A stretch of DNA of 54,635 nucleotides from Candidatus Methanimicrococcus labiotermitis (GTDB lineage Archaea > Halobacteriota > Methanosarcinia > Methanosarcinales > Methanosarcinaceae), in contig WRCE01000008.1 of NCBI GenBank assembly GCA_009784005.1, positions 1-54,635 on the forward strand, in the 5' to 3' direction. The notes beneath the pieces were generated by a model that was not told the origin of the DNA, ran no database searches, and saw only the letters and a list, made by a program, of their open reading frames with translations. Below are positions 8,921-18,103 of this stretch, piece by piece. The translations under genes and the position numbers were made by a program. Every line of letters begins with the position of its first letter. Position 1 is the stretch's first letter.

Positions 8921-9777
8921 TGCGAAATTTTGAAGAATGGCTCTCTAAATTTAAGGCCAGCATCTCTGACTATGATTACTATGTTAACTTCTCTAAGGTT
9001 CACCGAAATATCGATATGATCAAAGTGGAATTAAACATCCTGAATTCACTCCTCGGATCAGAAAATATCGAAAAGGAGTTTGAAGACCTTATCGCTCGTT
9101 ATCCTGAAACATTAAAATGTATTCCGTTGCTTCTTGCCGTTCGCGGGGATGAAATCTATGCCATTGACGGCGACGGTGAATTCATTTACTCTTTTCGCAA
9201 TATGCGCTACTCAATCGAGCAGTATAAAATTTTTATGAGGAAAACGAAGCTTTTCGATTTAATGGAAAATCACAATATTTCTAATCTTGTCGACTACGCC
9301 ACGGGTGTTGAAACCGGTCTTGACAGCAATGGCCGGAAAAACCGCGGCGGACACATGATGGAGAATCTTGTTGATTCATATATGAAAAAGGCCGGATTGA
9401 TTTTAGGTGAGACGTATTTTAAAGAAATGACTATCAGTTCAATTGAATCAAAATGGAATATTGACCTCTCCGGATTATCCAATCAGGGGAAAGCAGAAAA
9501 GCGTTTTGATTTTGTTGTCAAAACCCCATCAGTCATATACGGAATCGAAACAAACTTTTACACAAGCGGAGGCTCGAAATTAAACGAAACAGCCCGCAGT
9601 TATAAGACTCTCGCATTGGAGGCTGAGAAAATCAATGGTTTTAAATTTGTTTGGTTCACAGATGGTCAGGGCTGGAAATTCGCAAAGAATAACCTTGAAG
9701 AAACATTTGAAATTATGGAACATATTTACAGCATCAAGGATATGGAAGCCGGCATAATGACTGAAATTTTTCGATAA
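8920..9777 (+). CDS. dpnII: Type II restriction endonuclease, DpnII/MboI family
   Basis: A 285-residue protein close to the usual DpnII length. It shows the N-terminal FEEWLSKFKASISDYDYYVNFSKV, the middle LLGSENIEKEFEDLIARYPETLKCIPLLLAVR, VDYATGVETGLDSNGRKNRGGHMME and the catalytic region KRFDFVVKTPSVIYGIETNFYTSGGSKLNE, compatible with a PD-(D/E)xK core. It is expected to cut unmethylated GATC. The start at 8920 is chosen over upstream codons because GGGGGAG lies 5-8 bp before it and it overlaps the methyltransferase stop as TAATG, indicating translational coupling. Confidence 0.93.
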   Translation: MRNFEEWLSKFKASISDYDYYVNFSKVHRNIDMIKVELNILNSLLGSENIEKEFEDLIARYPETLKCIPLLLAVRGDEIYAIDGDGEFIYSFRNMRYSIEQYKIFMRKTKLFDLMENHNISNLVDYATGVETGLDSNGRKNRGGHMMENLVDSYMKKAGLILGETYFKEMTISSIESKWNIDLSGLSNQGKAEKRFDFVVKTPSVIYGIETNFYTSGGSKLNETARSYKTLALEAEKINGFKFVWFTDGQGWKFAKNNLEETFEIMEHIYSIKDMEAGIMTEIFR

Positions 9778-9821
9778 AAGCGCTTTTGCTTCACCAAAGA
9801 AGATCCGGAAGAGACCAATGT

Positions 9822-10559
9822 ATGACAAGTATGAAGTGGGCACCTGAAAATTTTGAACTTGAAATGAATACAGTCTGGAGTTTTCCCGATCGGGGTAACT
9901 GGGCTACTCACGATGCCAAATACAGAGGCAACTGGTCACCGTATATACCGCGAAATCTGCTTTTGCGATACTCCAAAGAAGGAGACATGGTACTTGATCA
10001 ATTTGCCGGCGGCGGTACGACACTTGTAGAAGCAAAACTATTAAACCGTAACATTATCGGCGTTGATGTCAATCTCGATGCATTGGAGCGATGCCGCGAA
10101 AAAACCACTTTTGAATATCCAAACTCGGGGAACGTTAATATCAAGCAGGGCGATGCCCGAAAATTAGATTTTATTCAGGATGAAAGTATTGATTTTATCT
10201 GTACACACCCGCCTTATGCTGACATTATTCAGTACAGCGAAGACATTGATAATGATTTATCACATTGCGGCGTAAAAGACTTTCTTTTTGAAATGGAAAA
10301 AGTTGCGTCAGAGAGTTATCGTGTTCTAAAGTCCGGAAAATTTTGTGCCATTCTTATGGGCGACACACGCAAAAAAGGATGCGTCATTCCAATGAGCTTT
10401 GACGTGATGAAAATCTTTGAGCGGACAGGTTTCACCACGAAAGAAATCGTCATCAAAGAACAACATAATTGCAAAGCGACCGGCTACTGGAAAACGAACA
10501 GTGTAAAGTACAATTTTCTGTTGCTTGCACATGAATATTTATTCATATTCCGAAAGTAA
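9822..10559 (+). CDS. Second DNA methyltransferase of the DpnII operon
   Basis: A 245-residue SAM-dependent DNA methyltransferase. The order is motif X-like YIPRNLLLRYS, motif I MVLDQFAGGGTT, GVDVN (acidic loop), then motif IV as CTHPPY. DPPY/NPPY is replaced by THPPY, a variant found in some N4/N6 methylases. It is unlike DpnA, the usual second methylase of DpnII systems, so it may be a different accessory methylase; base and target are unknown. ATG 9822 is chosen because GGAAGAG sits 8 bp upstream. It lies 44 bp after the nuclease and is probably co-transcribed. Confidence 0.85.
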   Translation: MTSMKWAPENFELEMNTVWSFPDRGNWATHDAKYRGNWSPYIPRNLLLRYSKEGDMVLDQFAGGGTTLVEAKLLNRNIIGVDVNLDALERCREKTTFEYPNSGNVNIKQGDARKLDFIQDESIDFICTHPPYADIIQYSEDIDNDLSHCGVKDFLFEMEKVASESYRVLKSGKFCAILMGDTRKKGCVIPMSFDVMKIFERTGFTTKEIVIKEQHNCKATGYWKTNSVKYNFLLLAHEYLFIFRK

Positions 10560-10708
10560 GGATTGAGATAAAAACGGTTTTAATCTTTTTTCAACTATTT
10601 TTTAAACCATTTTTAAACCATTTCTCCATTCTTCCAAATAACGCCGCCCGCTCTTTGCCGAATCCATCGCCCCCGCCCGCGCGTGCCGCCCGTTTTCTCA
10701 ATCACAAC

Positions 10709-10797
10709 CAAACTCAATCCCAATCAAACCCAATCCCAATCAAACCCAATCCCAATCAAACTCAATCCCAATCAAACTCAATCCAATCAAACTCAAA
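10709..10797. repeat. 16-bp array (caatcccaatcaaacc)
   Basis: Five tandem copies, the last one shortened, in the spacer before the metallo-hydrolase. The 330-bp spacer holds no gene; the in-frame extension through the array (Asn/Gln/Pro-rich) is not part of the protein. Confidence 0.88.
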
Positions 10798-10891
10798 AAA
10801 GACCAAACCTGTTTTTTTTAAAAACAACATCAAACGAAACAGCCCAGTTTTTAAAAAGGCTGAAATAGAAAGAGGTCAATCAGAATGGTTA

Positions 10892-11638
10892 ATGACAATG
10901 AAAATTACGCTTTTAGGAACGGGCGATGCGCCCGGGACGCCGGAAATCGGCTGCTCCTGCGCCGCGTGCGCCGACGCGAAGAAGGGCACTAAAAGCCAAA
11001 GGACGCGTTTTTCCGTTCTTGTTCAAACCGAGCAGGGAAGCGTTATCATTGACACAAGCCCCGATATGCGGGCGCAGCTTTTGAATCACGGCGCCGGCCA
11101 CATCGACGGCGTTATTTGGACGCACGGCCACTACGACCATTACGGCGGGTTTCCCGAATTTTACCGCGTTCAAAAGGAAGTCCATGTCTACGGTATCAAG
11201 GACACTGTTGATTATATTTCAGACCTCGTGCACTTCATTGAGCCCGTGAAGCATTACGTCGGCCTTCACGAACCGTTTTCGCTGATCGGCCTTGAATTCT
11301 CAATGTTCGAAGTCGTCCACTTCCCCGAAAAACTGCCCTGTGGCGTTGTCATTTCCGACGGGATTCATAAAATCGTCGTCAGCGGAGATTCGGAAGCGGT
11401 CATTCCGGAAAAAAGCTTAGAATACATCAAAAATCCGGACCTGTTTATCGTGGACGCCATCGTTCCCGAACACATGGAAGTTAAAAAACACATGAATGCG
11501 AAGCAGGCGCTCGAAATGGCGGAGAAAATCAACGCGAAGCAAACGGTTTTGACGCATCTGAGCCACTTTTACGGGCCCCATGATATCGAAGCGAAAAGAT
11601 TGCCGCTTGGATATGACGGAATGGTGTTTGAGTTTTGA
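10892..11638 (+). CDS. MBL-fold metallo-hydrolase, PhnP-like
   Basis: A 248-residue metallo-beta-lactamase-fold enzyme. It begins MTMKITLLGTGDAPGTPEIGCSC, a PhnP-type N-terminus with paired cysteines (CSCAACADA). The metal site is THGHYDHYGG (HxHxDH); later ligands lie in VVSGDSE and VLTHLSHFYG. Relatives are phosphoribosyl 1,2-cyclic phosphate phosphodiesterases, but similar archaeal proteins lack C-P lyase context, as here, so the substrate is uncertain. Homology starts at MTMKI, so the start is placed at 10892 (or 10898). The AGAGGT at 10870 is far from both. Confidence 0.85.
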   Translation: MTMKITLLGTGDAPGTPEIGCSCAACADAKKGTKSQRTRFSVLVQTEQGSVIIDTSPDMRAQLLNHGAGHIDGVIWTHGHYDHYGGFPEFYRVQKEVHVYGIKDTVDYISDLVHFIEPVKHYVGLHEPFSLIGLEFSMFEVVHFPEKLPCGVVISDGIHKIVVSGDSEAVIPEKSLEYIKNPDLFIVDAIVPEHMEVKKHMNAKQALEMAEKINAKQTVLTHLSHFYGPHDIEAKRLPLGYDGMVFEF

Positions 11639-11808
11639 AATCGCAAAAAAGACACGGTACGAAGCGGCAGAGGTTTTCGGCGCGCGGAAGCGCAAAAACT
11701 ATTTTCGTTCTGAACGGAATTTATTTAAGTAAAGAGAAACATTTGCCATTCCTTCACGGTGAGAAAAGTATAAATCTGAGCGAACCGTTCAGTCGCTGAA
11801 ATGCTTTG

Positions 11809-11839
11809 GTTTATATAAATTGACATGCGCTCGGCGCAT
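11809..11839 (+). promoter_or_regulatory. TATA box plus dyad upstream of rps17e
   Basis: ggtttatataaat at 11809-11820 is a strong TATA box, followed at 11825-11839 by ATGCGC-TCG-GCGCAT. It probably drives rps17e with a leader of nearly 190 nt. The 11639-12029 spacer holds no supported gene; 11860-11960 is AT-rich with nested dyads around gatttaatc. Confidence 0.5.
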
Positions 11840-12029
11840 CTTTTCAATTCATATGTATCATTTTCATATGTATCATCAGTATCATCATTTCGATTAAACC
11901 GATTATCGATTAAATCTGTCTTTGATTTAATCATCATCAAATCATTATCACATTTACCAAAAAACGACAACGTTTGTCTTAATTAACATAAAAATAAGGA
12001 TTATCAAATTAAATAAAAGAGGAATCAGC

Positions 12030-12224
12030 ATGGGAAACATTAGACCATCCAACATCAAAACCATTTCATTTAAACTTTTAAACACATACGGCGACGCCTT
12101 CACAGGCGACTTTGACCAAAACAAAGCTCTTGTGACCAAATACACGACTATCGAGAGCAAAATCATCCGCAACAGAGTTGCCGGATACGTGACCCGAAAA
12201 GTCAGACGCGCGCCGAAATACTGA
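12030..12224 (+). CDS. rps17e: 30S ribosomal protein S17e
   Basis: A 64-residue archaeal/eukaryotic S17e. It begins [22 protein letters not shown] and contains [12 protein letters not shown] and the hallmark [14 protein letters not shown]. It is a small-subunit protein of normal archaeal length. GAGG lies about 8 bp before ATG. In Methanosarcina the S17e gene neighbours dapA/dapB/asd; here recQ lies between S17e and dapA, suggesting an insertion or rearrangement in an otherwise conserved neighbourhood (context from memory). Confidence 0.95.
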   Translation: MGNIRPSNIKTISFKLLNTYGDAFTGDFDQNKALVTKYTTIESKIIRNRVAGYVTRKVRRAPKY

Positions 12225-12394
12225 TTTCTCAGTACTTCACCCCACCTCTTTTTCTCGTTCCGCTCGTTTTCATTCCGTTGAGCTTTTGCTGTGCTTTGGA
12301 ACAAAGTGTAATACTTTCACCCCTCAAGCCAAAGCCCTTTTAATGTTTTCAATAAATTCAGATGTCAGAAGTGTAACGTTTGTTAATCATTCGT

Positions 12395-12515
12395 CAGTCA
12401 TTCGTCAACCAATTTGTCAGTCGTTTGTCAGTCGTTTGCCAGTCATCTGTCAGTCGTTTGTCAGCCATCTGTCAGTCATCTGTCAGTCATTTGTTAATCA
12501 TTTGTTAATCATTTG
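12395..12515. repeat. 11-bp array (cagtcgtttgt)
   Basis: About eleven copies of cagtcgtttgt/cagtcatctgt/taatcatttgt fill the spacer directly upstream of recQ. It is not coding. Confidence 0.87.
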
Positions 12516-12551
12516 TCAACTTTTGTCAAATGAAATCCGGGTCCCGTCAAT

Positions 12552-15500
12552 ATGAACAATATAAAAAGCGAAATGGAAACCATTCTTGAGAAAAACTTCG
12601 GCTACACCTCTTTTCGCCCGAATCAGGAAGAAGTCATCGAAGCATTGTTAGAGGACCGAGACGTTTTTGTTCTTATGCCGACCGGCGGCGGTAAATCTCT
12701 TTGCTATCAGATTCCGGCGCTCATGAAAAGCGGAACCGCCGTTATCATTTCGCCGCTGATTTCGTTGATGAAAGATCAGGTGGACGGGCTCGTTTCCAAC
12801 GGAATTGACGCGGCTTACTTGAACAGCACGCTTTCCGAATCGGAATCTATTGACGTCAAACGCCGTCTTTTGGACGGCAGCCTGAAGATTCTCTATGTCG
12901 CTCCCGAACGGCTGATGATGAAAGGCATGATCACTCTTTTGAAAAAAGCGAAAGTCAGTCTTTTCGCAATCGACGAGGCGCATTGCGTTTCGGAATGGGG
13001 GCACGATTTTCGTCCCGAATACCGCCAGCTGTCTCAGCTGAGAGACCTTTTTCCCGATACCTGCATCGCCGCGCTGACCGCAACCGCAACCGAACGCGTC
13101 CGCCGCGATATTGTTCATGTTCTGCGCCTGAACGACCCCGTTATTAAAATTTCAAGCTTCAACCGCCCGAACTTGTCCTACCAAATCGTGGAAAAAAAAG
13201 ACGTCATGAAGCAACTGGAAGTTTATTTGAAAAAGAACCGAAACAAATCCGGCATTATTTATTGCCAAAGCCGCGACGCTGTCGAACGGCTGGCGCTGAC
13301 CCTCTCTAAAGCCGGCTTTTCGGCGCTGCCGTATCACGCGGGCCTTTCCGATGAGCGGCGGTCGCGTAATCAGGACCGTTTCATTTCAGACGACGTCGAT
13401 ATCATCGTCGCCACCGTCGCCTTCGGCATGGGGATTGATAAACCGGACGTCCGCTTCGTTATTCACTACGATTTGCCGAAAAATCTGGAAAGCTATTATC
13501 AAGAAACAGGCCGCGGCGGCCGCGACGGTTTGGAATGTGAATGCATTCTCTTTTTCAGCCGCGGTGACTGGCACAAAATCCGTTATTTGATTGAGAAAAA
13601 GCCGAGCAAGAAGGAGAGAGACCTGGCCTTTTTGCAGCTGTCCCAAATTATCAGCTATTGCGAAAGTACCGATTGCCGCCGAAACGTTCTTCTGCGCTAT
13701 TTCGGCGAAGACATCAAGGAGCCGTGTGACAACTGTGACTCATGCTTCCATCCGCGCTCAAAAGTGGATGGGACGGCCGAGGCGCTCCTGCTGATAGAAT
13801 GCGTCAATCAAACGGGCCAGCGCTTTGGCATGTCTCATCTCGTTGACGTACTGTACGGCGCCAAAACGCAAAAAGTAAAAGACATGCGTCATGACAAACT
13901 GTCGATTCACGGCGCCGGCAAAAAAACATCCAAAAACGAATGGAAACGTATCGGCAGCGAACTGATCCGGTCCGGATGCCTCAGCGTCAGCGGCGAAAAA
14001 TATCCGATTATCAAATTAGGTCAAAACAGCAAAAAAGTCATCGCCGGCGAAATGAAAATCGAACTGACCGAACCGCCGATATCAAGAATTTCAAAAGGCA
14101 AAACCGTTCTCCCGGGAGCCGTCGAAGACAAGAAAGCCGGCGGCGCGTTCATCGATGAAGCGGATGACATTTTTGACAGCGGAGACGAAGGCTTTGAGGA
14201 CGGAAATGATGGCTTTGGAGATGAAAACGAAGACTTTGATGACGGAAACGAAGATTTCGGTGGCGGAAGCGAAAATCTCGGTGGCGGAAATGACGGCTTT
14301 GAGGATGAAAACGAAGGCTTTGGAGATGAAAACGAAGACTTTGGAGATGAAAACGAAGACTTTGGAGATGAAAACGTAGGCTTTGAGGACGGAAGCGGAA
14401 CGTATCGCGATTCCGTCAAAAAGACAGATGGCGCAATCATTTACGGCGGCAGAAAATCCCTGCTTTCTGATGGAATTAATAATAACGAGACTGCAGCGCC
14501 GCCGAAAAAAGAAAGAAAAGCGGCCGCTGATAAAAAGACAGAGACTGTTTTCGCGGGCACAGCCGACACTGAAAAAACTCCCTCTAAGAAAACAGCGCCG
14601 TCAGTCGCTTCTAAAATCGAGGTTGGGAAATTTGATTCCTTTTTGTTCAACCGCTTGCGCCTTTTGAGGAAAAAAATCGCGGCGGATAAAAATTTGCCGC
14701 CTTACATCATTTTCGCGGATACCAGCCTGCGCCAAATGGCAACGGATTACCCGACCGACGACGCTTCCTTTTTGAAAATCATCGGCGTTGCCGAATATAA
14801 ACTTCAAAAGTACGGGGGCATCTTCATCAGTGAAATTTTGGATTATTTAAGAGACGCGAAATCGCCCCCGCCATCTCAAAAAACAACGAAAAACGCAGCG
14901 CCGCCTTTGGAAGATCCCGAACAGCCGGAAACAGTCAATTCCAAACAACAAAAAAAGGTTAATTCAGGACGTCGGGAAACGGCTAATTTGGAGCAGTGGG
15001 AAGCAGTTGATTCTGAAAAGATCGACTCGGTTGATTTTGGGCAGCGGGAAACGGCTGATTTTGGGCAGCGGGAAACGGCTGATTTCGGACGTCGGGAAAC
15101 GGCTGATTTCGGACGTCGGGAAACGGCTGATTTCGGACAGCGGGAAACGGCTGATTTCGGCCGGCCCGATTCGGCTGATTTCGGGCAACCCGACACGTTT
15201 CATCTGAAACAGCGGGAATCTGTCATACCGGCTGGCGAAACGACACCTGAAACCGATTCCGTAAAATCCGGCCAATCGTTTTTTGAAGACGACTTGGAAG
15301 AGACGCGGAGCTTGTTTTCCCAAGGGCTTTCAGCCGGCGAGATTTCGGAAGTCAGAGATCTTTCGGTTCAAAAAGTTCTGGAACATTTGGAAGTTTTGAT
15401 CGGCGCCGGAAAAATCGACAACATCGATTTCCTGATTTCCGAAATGAAGCAAAAGGAGATATCAGATGTGATTTCAAGACTTCAAATTGAATTCACGGAA

Positions 15501-15611
15501 AAATTGATGAACTCTACTGTCATTGAAAAATCCGGCGGCAAATGCTCTGAAGAAGAAGTCAGGCTTATGAAGGCGCTTTTGATTTCAAGGATGAACAGGC
15601 GCAAAAGCTGA
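12552..15611 (+). CDS. recQ: ATP-dependent DNA helicase RecQ with repeat insertions
   Basis: A 1019-residue 3'-5' helicase, much longer than typical RecQ (about 600). Walker A PTGGGKS is at 43-49, DEAH at about 141, and motif VI QETGRGGRDG at about 317-326. Zinc-site cysteines (CESTDC, then CDNCDSC) lie at 369-397, followed by the RQC region to about 520. Residues 534-616 are an acidic Gly/Asp/Glu/Asn/Phe low-complexity insert. HRDC is at about 690-768. Residues 823-882 are an 8-residue repeat (ADFGRRET/ADFGQRET). The last 100 residues form a helix-turn-helix tail. It acts in recombination and fork repair. The insertions lie between domains, so activity is probably kept. Confidence 0.95.
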   Translation: MNNIKSEMETILEKNFGYTSFRPNQEEVIEALLEDRDVFVLMPTGGGKSLCYQIPALMKSGTAVIISPLISLMKDQVDGLVSNGIDAAYLNSTLSESESIDVKRRLLDGSLKILYVAPERLMMKGMITLLKKAKVSLFAIDEAHCVSEWGHDFRPEYRQLSQLRDLFPDTCIAALTATATERVRRDIVHVLRLNDPVIKISSFNRPNLSYQIVEKKDVMKQLEVYLKKNRNKSGIIYCQSRDAVERLALTLSKAGFSALPYHAGLSDERRSRNQDRFISDDVDIIVATVAFGMGIDKPDVRFVIHYDLPKNLESYYQETGRGGRDGLECECILFFSRGDWHKIRYLIEKKPSKKERDLAFLQLSQIISYCESTDCRRNVLLRYFGEDIKEPCDNCDSCFHPRSKVDGTAEALLLIECVNQTGQRFGMSHLVDVLYGAKTQKVKDMRHDKLSIHGAGKKTSKNEWKRIGSELIRSGCLSVSGEKYPIIKLGQNSKKVIAGEMKIELTEPPISRISKGKTVLPGAVEDKKAGGAFIDEADDIFDSGDEGFEDGNDGFGDENEDFDDGNEDFGGGSENLGGGNDGFEDENEGFGDENEDFGDENEDFGDENVGFEDGSGTYRDSVKKTDGAIIYGGRKSLLSDGINNNETAAPPKKERKAAADKKTETVFAGTADTEKTPSKKTAPSVASKIEVGKFDSFLFNRLRLLRKKIAADKNLPPYIIFADTSLRQMATDYPTDDASFLKIIGVAEYKLQKYGGIFISEILDYLRDAKSPPPSQKTTKNAAPPLEDPEQPETVNSKQQKKVNSGRRETANLEQWEAVDSEKIDSVDFGQRETADFGQRETADFGRRETADFGRRETADFGQRETADFGRPDSADFGQPDTFHLKQRESVIPAGETTPETDSVKSGQSFFEDDLEETRSLFSQGLSAGEISEVRDLSVQKVLEHLEVLIGAGKIDNIDFLISEMKQKEISDVISRLQIEFTEKLMNSTVIEKSGGKCSEEEVRLMKALLISRMNRRKS
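15020..15200 (+). repeat. 24-bp in-frame repeat in recQ
   Basis: Seven copies of a 24-bp unit encode ADFGQRET/ADFGRRET/ADFGRPDS. The unit length preserves frame, unlike most arrays between genes here. A second coding repeat at 14150-14400 encodes acidic GFGDENED-type units. Confidence 0.9.
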
Positions 15612-16041
15612 ACCTGTTAAAATTGAGGCAAAGGCAAACGTTGTAAACACCGCAAGCGTTGCAAACCATCGCAAATGTCGCAAACGCCGCGAACTTTTTT
15701 CTTCCATTTTTCATTTTTTTGACGGGCGAGCAATAATTTTAATTACATCTTACTTTAATTTTTGAGATACGAAAAAAACGATTCACCATTTATTTATGTA
15801 CGCGAAAGACTTTCCACCTCACGGAAATATATCTCAAATATATCTCAAAGTCATTGTACATTCTTTTCACCTCATTCATTGTTTACAGCATTCGTTAAAC
15901 ATTCGTTAAACATTCGTTAAGTATTCGTTAAATATTCGTTAAACATTCGTTAAACACTCGTTAAGCATTTGTTAAGCATTCATTTACAGTCTTCATTCAT
16001 TTACAGTAAACCATTTCAATAAGCGCAGGTTGGTGCAAGTT
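15612..16041. repeat. Spacer with 11-bp array (ttcgttaaaca)
   Basis: No gene. Copies of ttcgttaaaca/attcgttaagt lie at 15889-15975. TATA-like aaatatatctcaaatatatctc sequence at about 15827-15848 could serve the dap genes. Earlier, 15630-15690 has short cgcaaa-type repeats. Confidence 0.75.
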
Positions 16042-16926
16042 ATGAGTCAAAAGTTCAGGGGCGTTATCCCCGCGTTAATTACGCCGTTTACGGCGGATAA
16101 CCAAGTCGATGTGGAAGGATTCAAGAGAAATATTGAATTCGCGATTAAAAACGGTGTCAGTGCGATTGTTCCCTGCGGGACGACGGGCGAAGCCGCGACG
16201 CTTTCTGCTTTGGAACATAAGAAAGTCACCGACGCGGCAGTCGAGGTTTCTTCCGTTCCCGTTATTGCCGGGACGGGCTCCAATAACACCGCGGAAGCGA
16301 TTGAATACTCCAAACACGCCGCCGACGCGGGCGCTGCCGGCGTTCTTTTGATTACGCCTTATTACAACAAACCGACTCAAAACGGCCTCATCGCCCACTA
16401 TGAAAAGATTGCCGACTCGGTTGACATCCCGATGATTTTGTACAACGTGCCGGGCCGGACAAGCGTTGACATGAGCGCTTCAACGATTGCTGAACTCGCC
16501 AAGCACCCGAATATTGTCGGTATCAAAGAAGCCACCGGCGACATGGGCAAAGCCACCGAAATTCTCAGCAAAACCGCGGATGAAGACTTTGTTCTGCTTT
16601 CCGGCGACGATATCGCGACGCTTCCGCTGATGTCTCTTGGCGCGGTCGGCGTCATTTCCGTCATTTCCAATATTGTGCCGAACAAGATGGTGCAGATGGT
16701 CAGCGCTTTTGAAAACGGAAATCTTGCCGAAGCTATGAAGATTCACTACGAACTCGCGCCTTTGATGAAAGTGCTGTTCGTTGAGACAAATCCGGGGCCC
16801 ATCAAAGCCGCCGCAGGTCTTGCCGGCCACGCCGCAGGCCCGCTTCGTCTGCCGCTCGTCTCGCTCCAGCCTTCGAGTTTGGAGGCGCTTGTCGTCGAAC
16901 TTAAGAAGTGCGGGGTTTTAAAGTGA
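16042..16926 (+). CDS. dapA: 4-hydroxy-tetrahydrodipicolinate synthase
   Basis: A 294-residue TIM-barrel lyase of normal length. Motifs: GVIPALITPF, PCGTTGEAATLS (pyruvate/substrate), ILYNVPGRTSVDMS (catalytic Tyr and Arg) and the Schiff-base Lys in VGIKEATGDM. It condenses pyruvate with aspartate semialdehyde in lysine/diaminopimelate synthesis. ATG 16042 is preferred to the TTG 12 bp upstream because family proteins start near SQKFRGV and GGTGC lies 5-6 bp before it. It overlaps dapB by 4 bp. Confidence 0.95.
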   Translation: MSQKFRGVIPALITPFTADNQVDVEGFKRNIEFAIKNGVSAIVPCGTTGEAATLSALEHKKVTDAAVEVSSVPVIAGTGSNNTAEAIEYSKHAADAGAAGVLLITPYYNKPTQNGLIAHYEKIADSVDIPMILYNVPGRTSVDMSASTIAELAKHPNIVGIKEATGDMGKATEILSKTADEDFVLLSGDDIATLPLMSLGAVGVISVISNIVPNKMVQMVSAFENGNLAEAMKIHYELAPLMKVLFVETNPGPIKAAAGLAGHAAGPLRLPLVSLQPSSLEALVVELKKCGVLK

Positions 16927-17723
16927 GTGATGTCAGAGCGGCCGTTATCGGCGCGTGCGGGAGAATGGGCACTTTAATTATTCAGCGTATTTTGGCAACG
17001 GAAGGAATCACGCTTTCCGCCGCCTTTGATGTCGCCTTCGTCGGTGAAGATATCGGCGAAGTTATCCGCGTCGGCAAACTCGGCATTCCCGTTTCCGATG
17101 CCAAAGACTTGACTGCCGTTCTCAAAGAAACCAAAACAGATGTCGTTATTGACTTCACGATTGCCGCGGCGACCGCCGTCAACGCCCCCGCCGCCGCCGC
17201 TGCCGGTGCTAATTTAATCATCGGCACGACAGGCATCAACGAGGCGCAGAGGGCGAAAATCGACGAAGCCATTATTCAAAACAACGTTGCGGCTGTCATC
17301 TCAACCAACTATTCCATCGGCGTCAACGTTTTCTTCAAACTATTAAAAGAAGCCGCCAAATACCTCGCCGACTACGACATTGAAATCATCGAAGCCCATC
17401 ACAACCAAAAGAAAGACGCTCCCAGCGGCACGGCAATGACCGCCGCGGAAATCATCAGCAAATCTTTGGGCGGCAAGGAATTGGTGTTCGGGCGCGAGGG
17501 TATCTGCCCGCGCGGCAAAGAAATCGGAATTCACGCCGTTCGCGGCGGCGATATCATCGGCGACCACAACGTCATGTTCATCGGCAATTCCGAGCGCATC
17601 GAATTCCGCCATCAGGCTCACACCCGCGAAATCTTCGTGGGCGGCGTCGTCTTGGCCGCCAAATGGATTCCTTCCCAAGAAAAAGGAAAGGTTTACAGCG
17701 TTGCGGACGTTTTGAATTTGTAA
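16923..17723 (+). CDS. dapB: 4-hydroxy-tetrahydrodipicolinate reductase
   Basis: A 266-residue NAD(P)H-dependent reductase. It shows the nucleotide-binding VIGACGRMG, the loop TTGINEAQ, the catalytic region EAHHNQKKDAPSGTA (His and Lys) and the HQAHTREIF C-terminal strand. It reduces the DapA product in lysine synthesis. GTG 16923 overlaps the dapA stop (GTGA), with GGGG 7 bp upstream, so the two are translationally coupled. Confidence 0.95.
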   Translation: MSDVRAAVIGACGRMGTLIIQRILATEGITLSAAFDVAFVGEDIGEVIRVGKLGIPVSDAKDLTAVLKETKTDVVIDFTIAAATAVNAPAAAAAGANLIIGTTGINEAQRAKIDEAIIQNNVAAVISTNYSIGVNVFFKLLKEAAKYLADYDIEIIEAHHNQKKDAPSGTAMTAAEIISKSLGGKELVFGREGICPRGKEIGIHAVRGGDIIGDHNVMFIGNSERIEFRHQAHTREIFVGGVVLAAKWIPSQEKGKVYSVADVLNL

Positions 17724-17887
17724 AAACGCCCCCTTTCCACCCCTTCCCCCCTTTCCCCTCCTCCCTCGGCTCCGTCCTTCTGTTTTCGGGCGGCGTCTGC
17801 CGGCGCCGGCCGGCGTTTGCGGATTGTTTTTGCCGCCTGCCCGCCTTCATTTTTAAGGCGCGGCTATCTTTTTAACCTTTAATTTTC

Positions 17888-18026
17888 ATTTCCGTTTCGG
17901 TTTAATTTATTTCCGTTTCGGTTTAACTGTTTCCGTTTCGGTTTATTCATTTCCGTTTCGGTTTATTCATTTCCGTTTCGGTTTATTCATTTCCGTTTCG
18001 GTTTATTCATTTCCGTTTCGGTTTAT
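17888..18026. repeat. 20-bp array (tttccgtttcggtttattca)
   Basis: Seven tandem copies of tttccgtttcggtttattca, the first ones variant. It occupies the dapB-pheA spacer; the GC-rich tract at 17730-17860 before it holds no gene. Confidence 0.92.
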
Positions 18027-18103
18027 CGTTTAGTTTATGTTTATTCGTTTCACGTTAGGTTTAATTTTTATTCCGTTTTTAATTTCAATTATGCTGATTC
18101 AAT

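Noticed and set aside
7841..9777. Avoidance of GATC in the window as a consequence of the DpnII system
   Set aside because: GATC is seen regularly (for example near 542, 2765, 3616, 6013); no obvious depletion by eye, and I could not count properly.
10655..10891. N-terminal extension of the metallo-hydrolase
   Set aside because: Asn/Gln/Pro/Ser residues come from a 16-bp array; family homology begins at MKITLLGTG.
11725..11970. Minus-strand 81-aa ORF with Asp/Asn/Tyr-rich segment
   Set aside because: Covers the rps17e promoter and AT-rich dyads; no ribosome site or domain.
14021..15323. Minus-strand ORFs inside recQ (Ser/Pro/Lys rich)
   Set aside because: Antisense shadows of the acidic and ADFGRRET repeats.
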